From Nitrincola alkalilacustris (GTDB lineage: Bacteria > Pseudomonadota > Gammaproteobacteria > Pseudomonadales > Balneatricaceae), in NCBI RefSeq assembly GCF_008973755.1, contig NZ_WBOM01000010.1:62001-126000 (forward strand): a DNA stretch of 64,000 nucleotides. The letters run 5' to 3'. The notes under the pieces were generated by a model. That model was not told the DNA's origin, did no database searches, and saw only the letters and a program-made list of their open reading frames with translations. This document shows positions 62,805 through 64,000 of this stretch, piece by piece; the first letter of the stretch is position 1; each line of letters starts with the position of its first letter. The position numbers were made by a program, and so were the translations under genes.

Positions 62805-63301
62805 CCCCTGTTTCAAATCTGAATATAGGGCCACTGGACACTCGCCATGACCGAGCAGGCTTCCATTGCGGGATAGTCTCTTTGGACGACTATATTCAAA
62901 AACAGGCTCGCCAGGATATAAAACGCCGCATCAGCCGTGTATTTGTCGCCACAACAGAGAAGCAGCCAGACACTATTCTGGGTTACTACACCCTTTCCAC
63001 CCTGGCACTTGAATTGAACGCCCTACCACAGCAGCTTGCCCAAAAACTGCCTCGGCACCCTGTACCAGCAGCACTACTTGGCAGGCTGGCTGTCAGCCTG
63101 GCGGCTCAGGGACAAGGTGTCGGAAATATGTTACTTGCAGATGCCATTAAGCGAATACTTGCCGTCAGTGATGAGATTGCAATCTATGCTCTGGTAGTCG
63201 ATGCCCTGAACGAACAGGCTCTGGGCTTTTATGAGCAGTTCGGATTTATCCCACTCTGTTCAGGAAATCATCGGCTCTTTCTCCCACTCAAATCCATTTA
63301 A
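62801..63301 (+). CDS. GNAT-family toxin (TacT/AtaT type)
   Basis: This 166-residue acetyltransferase follows the DUF1778 antitoxin. TacT-like features are FHCGIVSLDDYIQKQARQDIKRRISRVFVA, GYYTLSTLAL, the acetyl-CoA loop LAAQGQGVGNMLLADAI, and a catalytic tyrosine region in QALGFYEQFGFIPL. Known members acetylate the amino group of aminoacyl-tRNA and stop translation. The module lies beside the convergent astE end, 20 bp away, and has probably inserted there. Confidence 0.9.
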   Translation: MTPVSNLNIGPLDTRHDRAGFHCGIVSLDDYIQKQARQDIKRRISRVFVATTEKQPDTILGYYTLSTLALELNALPQQLAQKLPRHPVPAALLGRLAVSLAAQGQGVGNMLLADAIKRILAVSDEIAIYALVVDALNEQALGFYEQFGFIPLCSGNHRLFLPLKSI

Positions 63302-63321
63302 GCGAGCCGCAACCAGCCATC

Positions 63322-64000
63322 TCACCCAACCGGCCGAATCACTAGTGCTACGCGATGACCAACCGGCACGTCGGGATTCAGGAACAGAAGTGAGTCGCCA
63401 TCGCGCTCAACGAACCACTCGCGCTCGCCGCTGTGAGCGATCAAGGTGCCGGCAGACAGTTCACGGAAGTTAACGAAGCCATCAAGCGCGACATCAAACT
63501 CGCCCTCGGGCCGGATGATCTCTCCAATCACCTCGAAGTGCATGGGACGATGAAGTGCCTGACTCTCTTCACCGCTGGCCAGGCGATCCAGTGCCCGGGT
63601 CATCGGCAGAAAACGGTCAATCGGCTCATTCAGTGAACTGACCTGACCCAACTCCAGCGTGGCACTCTGATAACCCTGTGAGGCAGTAAAGCTGGCAAAG
63701 GTTGATGCAACGGAGCGGTTCTGCACCCATGCATCTACTTCAAACTGTGCAAACCAGTGCTGCAGCAGGCTCAGATCGCGCCCTTCGCATAAGCCCGGTA
63801 CCAGCGCAAAGCGATCCTGCTGCGAAGCCTTGATGGTTGAGTGGAGATCCAGGTGCATGCCATCGGGATAACGCTCGATAAAGGATCTGACTTCGGCCAT
63901 CAGCATGCGTGCACGCTCATGCTCCGGCAGCTTGCCGCGTGCGGATGAATCCGAAAACAGGCGGTTCATATTCTCCTCAACGAACCGCTCTCCCTTGATC
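63322..64000 (-). CDS. astE: succinylglutamate desuccinylase (partial, C-terminal part)
   Basis: The gene runs off the right edge; about 225 C-terminal residues are visible. AstE splits N-succinylglutamate into succinate and glutamate, the last step of arginine catabolism by the AST pathway. The segment ERFVEENMNRLFSDS corresponds to the DDLNR region of zinc carboxypeptidase-like AstE. The metal histidine is in LDLHSTIKAS, and the catalytic glutamate is in ATLELGQVSSLNEP. The reading frame continues upstream of the first ATG in the window, so the ATG at 63969 is internal. Confidence 0.88.
   Translation of the reverse strand, partial: IKGERFVEENMNRLFSDSSARGKLPEHERARMLMAEVRSFIERYPDGMHLDLHSTIKASQQDRFALVPGLCEGRDLSLLQHWFAQFEVDAWVQNRSVASTFASFTASQGYQSATLELGQVSSLNEPIDRFLPMTRALDRLASGEESQALHRPMHFEVIGEIIRPEGEFDVALDGFVNFRELSAGTLIAHSGEREWFVERDGDSLLFLNPDVPVGHRVALVIRPVG

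Noticed and set aside
63322-63969. astE starting at the ATG at 63969
   Set aside because: The frame continues upstream to the window edge with AstE-like residues (ERFVEEN), so the gene is truncated by the window and this ATG is internal.

Overview
The window is chromosomal DNA from a gammaproteobacterium. The order holB-tmk-mltG-pabC-fabF-acpP-fabG-fabD-plsX-rpmF-yceD, a Pseudomonas-type glucose ABC operon, a FrcBCA fructose importer and the edge of an arginine succinyltransferase (ast) gene together suggest a marine Oceanospirillales/Pseudomonadales-type heterotroph. That placement is inference from gene order and protein resemblance. I saw no rRNA, tRNA, CRISPR array, prophage or insertion sequence.

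Layout. 1-8276 (minus): core block for DNA replication/dTMP, cell wall, folate and fatty-acid/phospholipid synthesis, with a probably leaderless yceD promoter. 8395-11187: maf/yceF, an SppA-type peptidase, a HAD phosphatase and rnk. 11552-18290: a GltR/GtrS-like two-component system and the gtsABCD-like sugar importer. 18414-23551 (minus): an amidohydrolase, a beta-barrel protein and an HD-GYP phosphodiesterase. 23768-27630: a YgiQ-type radical SAM protein and an ExaC-type aldehyde dehydrogenase. 27881-38465: a phosphorus-acquisition island. It holds a DeoR regulator divergent from a transporter operon that ends in three predicted phosphoesterases, followed by phnD-phnC-phnE-phnE; both transport operons carry Pho-box-like sequences. 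38523-44616: a MarR-GNAT fusion, a lipoprotein, an ABC exporter, a FrnE-like DsbA protein, a diguanylate cyclase and a RelBE/ParE-type toxin-antitoxin pair. 44678-48544: an SDR and an ECF42-type sigma factor with two DGPF/YciI proteins, one of them fused to a VOC domain. 48863-57363: a fructose module made of fructokinase, a response regulator / TorS-like hybrid kinase / periplasmic binding protein sensory set, and frcBCA. 57579-64000: a DMT transporter, a second diguanylate cyclase, a MocR regulator divergent from a PLP decarboxylase, a TacAT-type toxin-antitoxin pair and the 3' part of astE.

The most interesting candidate for an undescribed system is 27881-34727. A phosphate- or sugar-ester-type ABC importer is co-transcribed with an MBL/beta-CASP-like hydrolase, a histidine phosphatase and a stand-alone relative of the T4 polynucleotide kinase 3'-phosphatase domain. 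The divergent promoter has a symmetric double Pho box and three CGAAA half-sites exactly 21 bp apart. It looks like an import-and-dephosphorylate route for some organic phosphoester; the substrate cannot be read from the sequence. Other observations with good sequence support are a textbook ECF42 promoter in front of the DGPF-VOC gene, a sequence motif shared by the two fructose intergenic regions, tandem palindromic operators before the MarR-GNAT gene, an intrinsic terminator just before the rnk ribosome binding site, and a strong hairpin directly after the binding-protein gene in three ABC operons.
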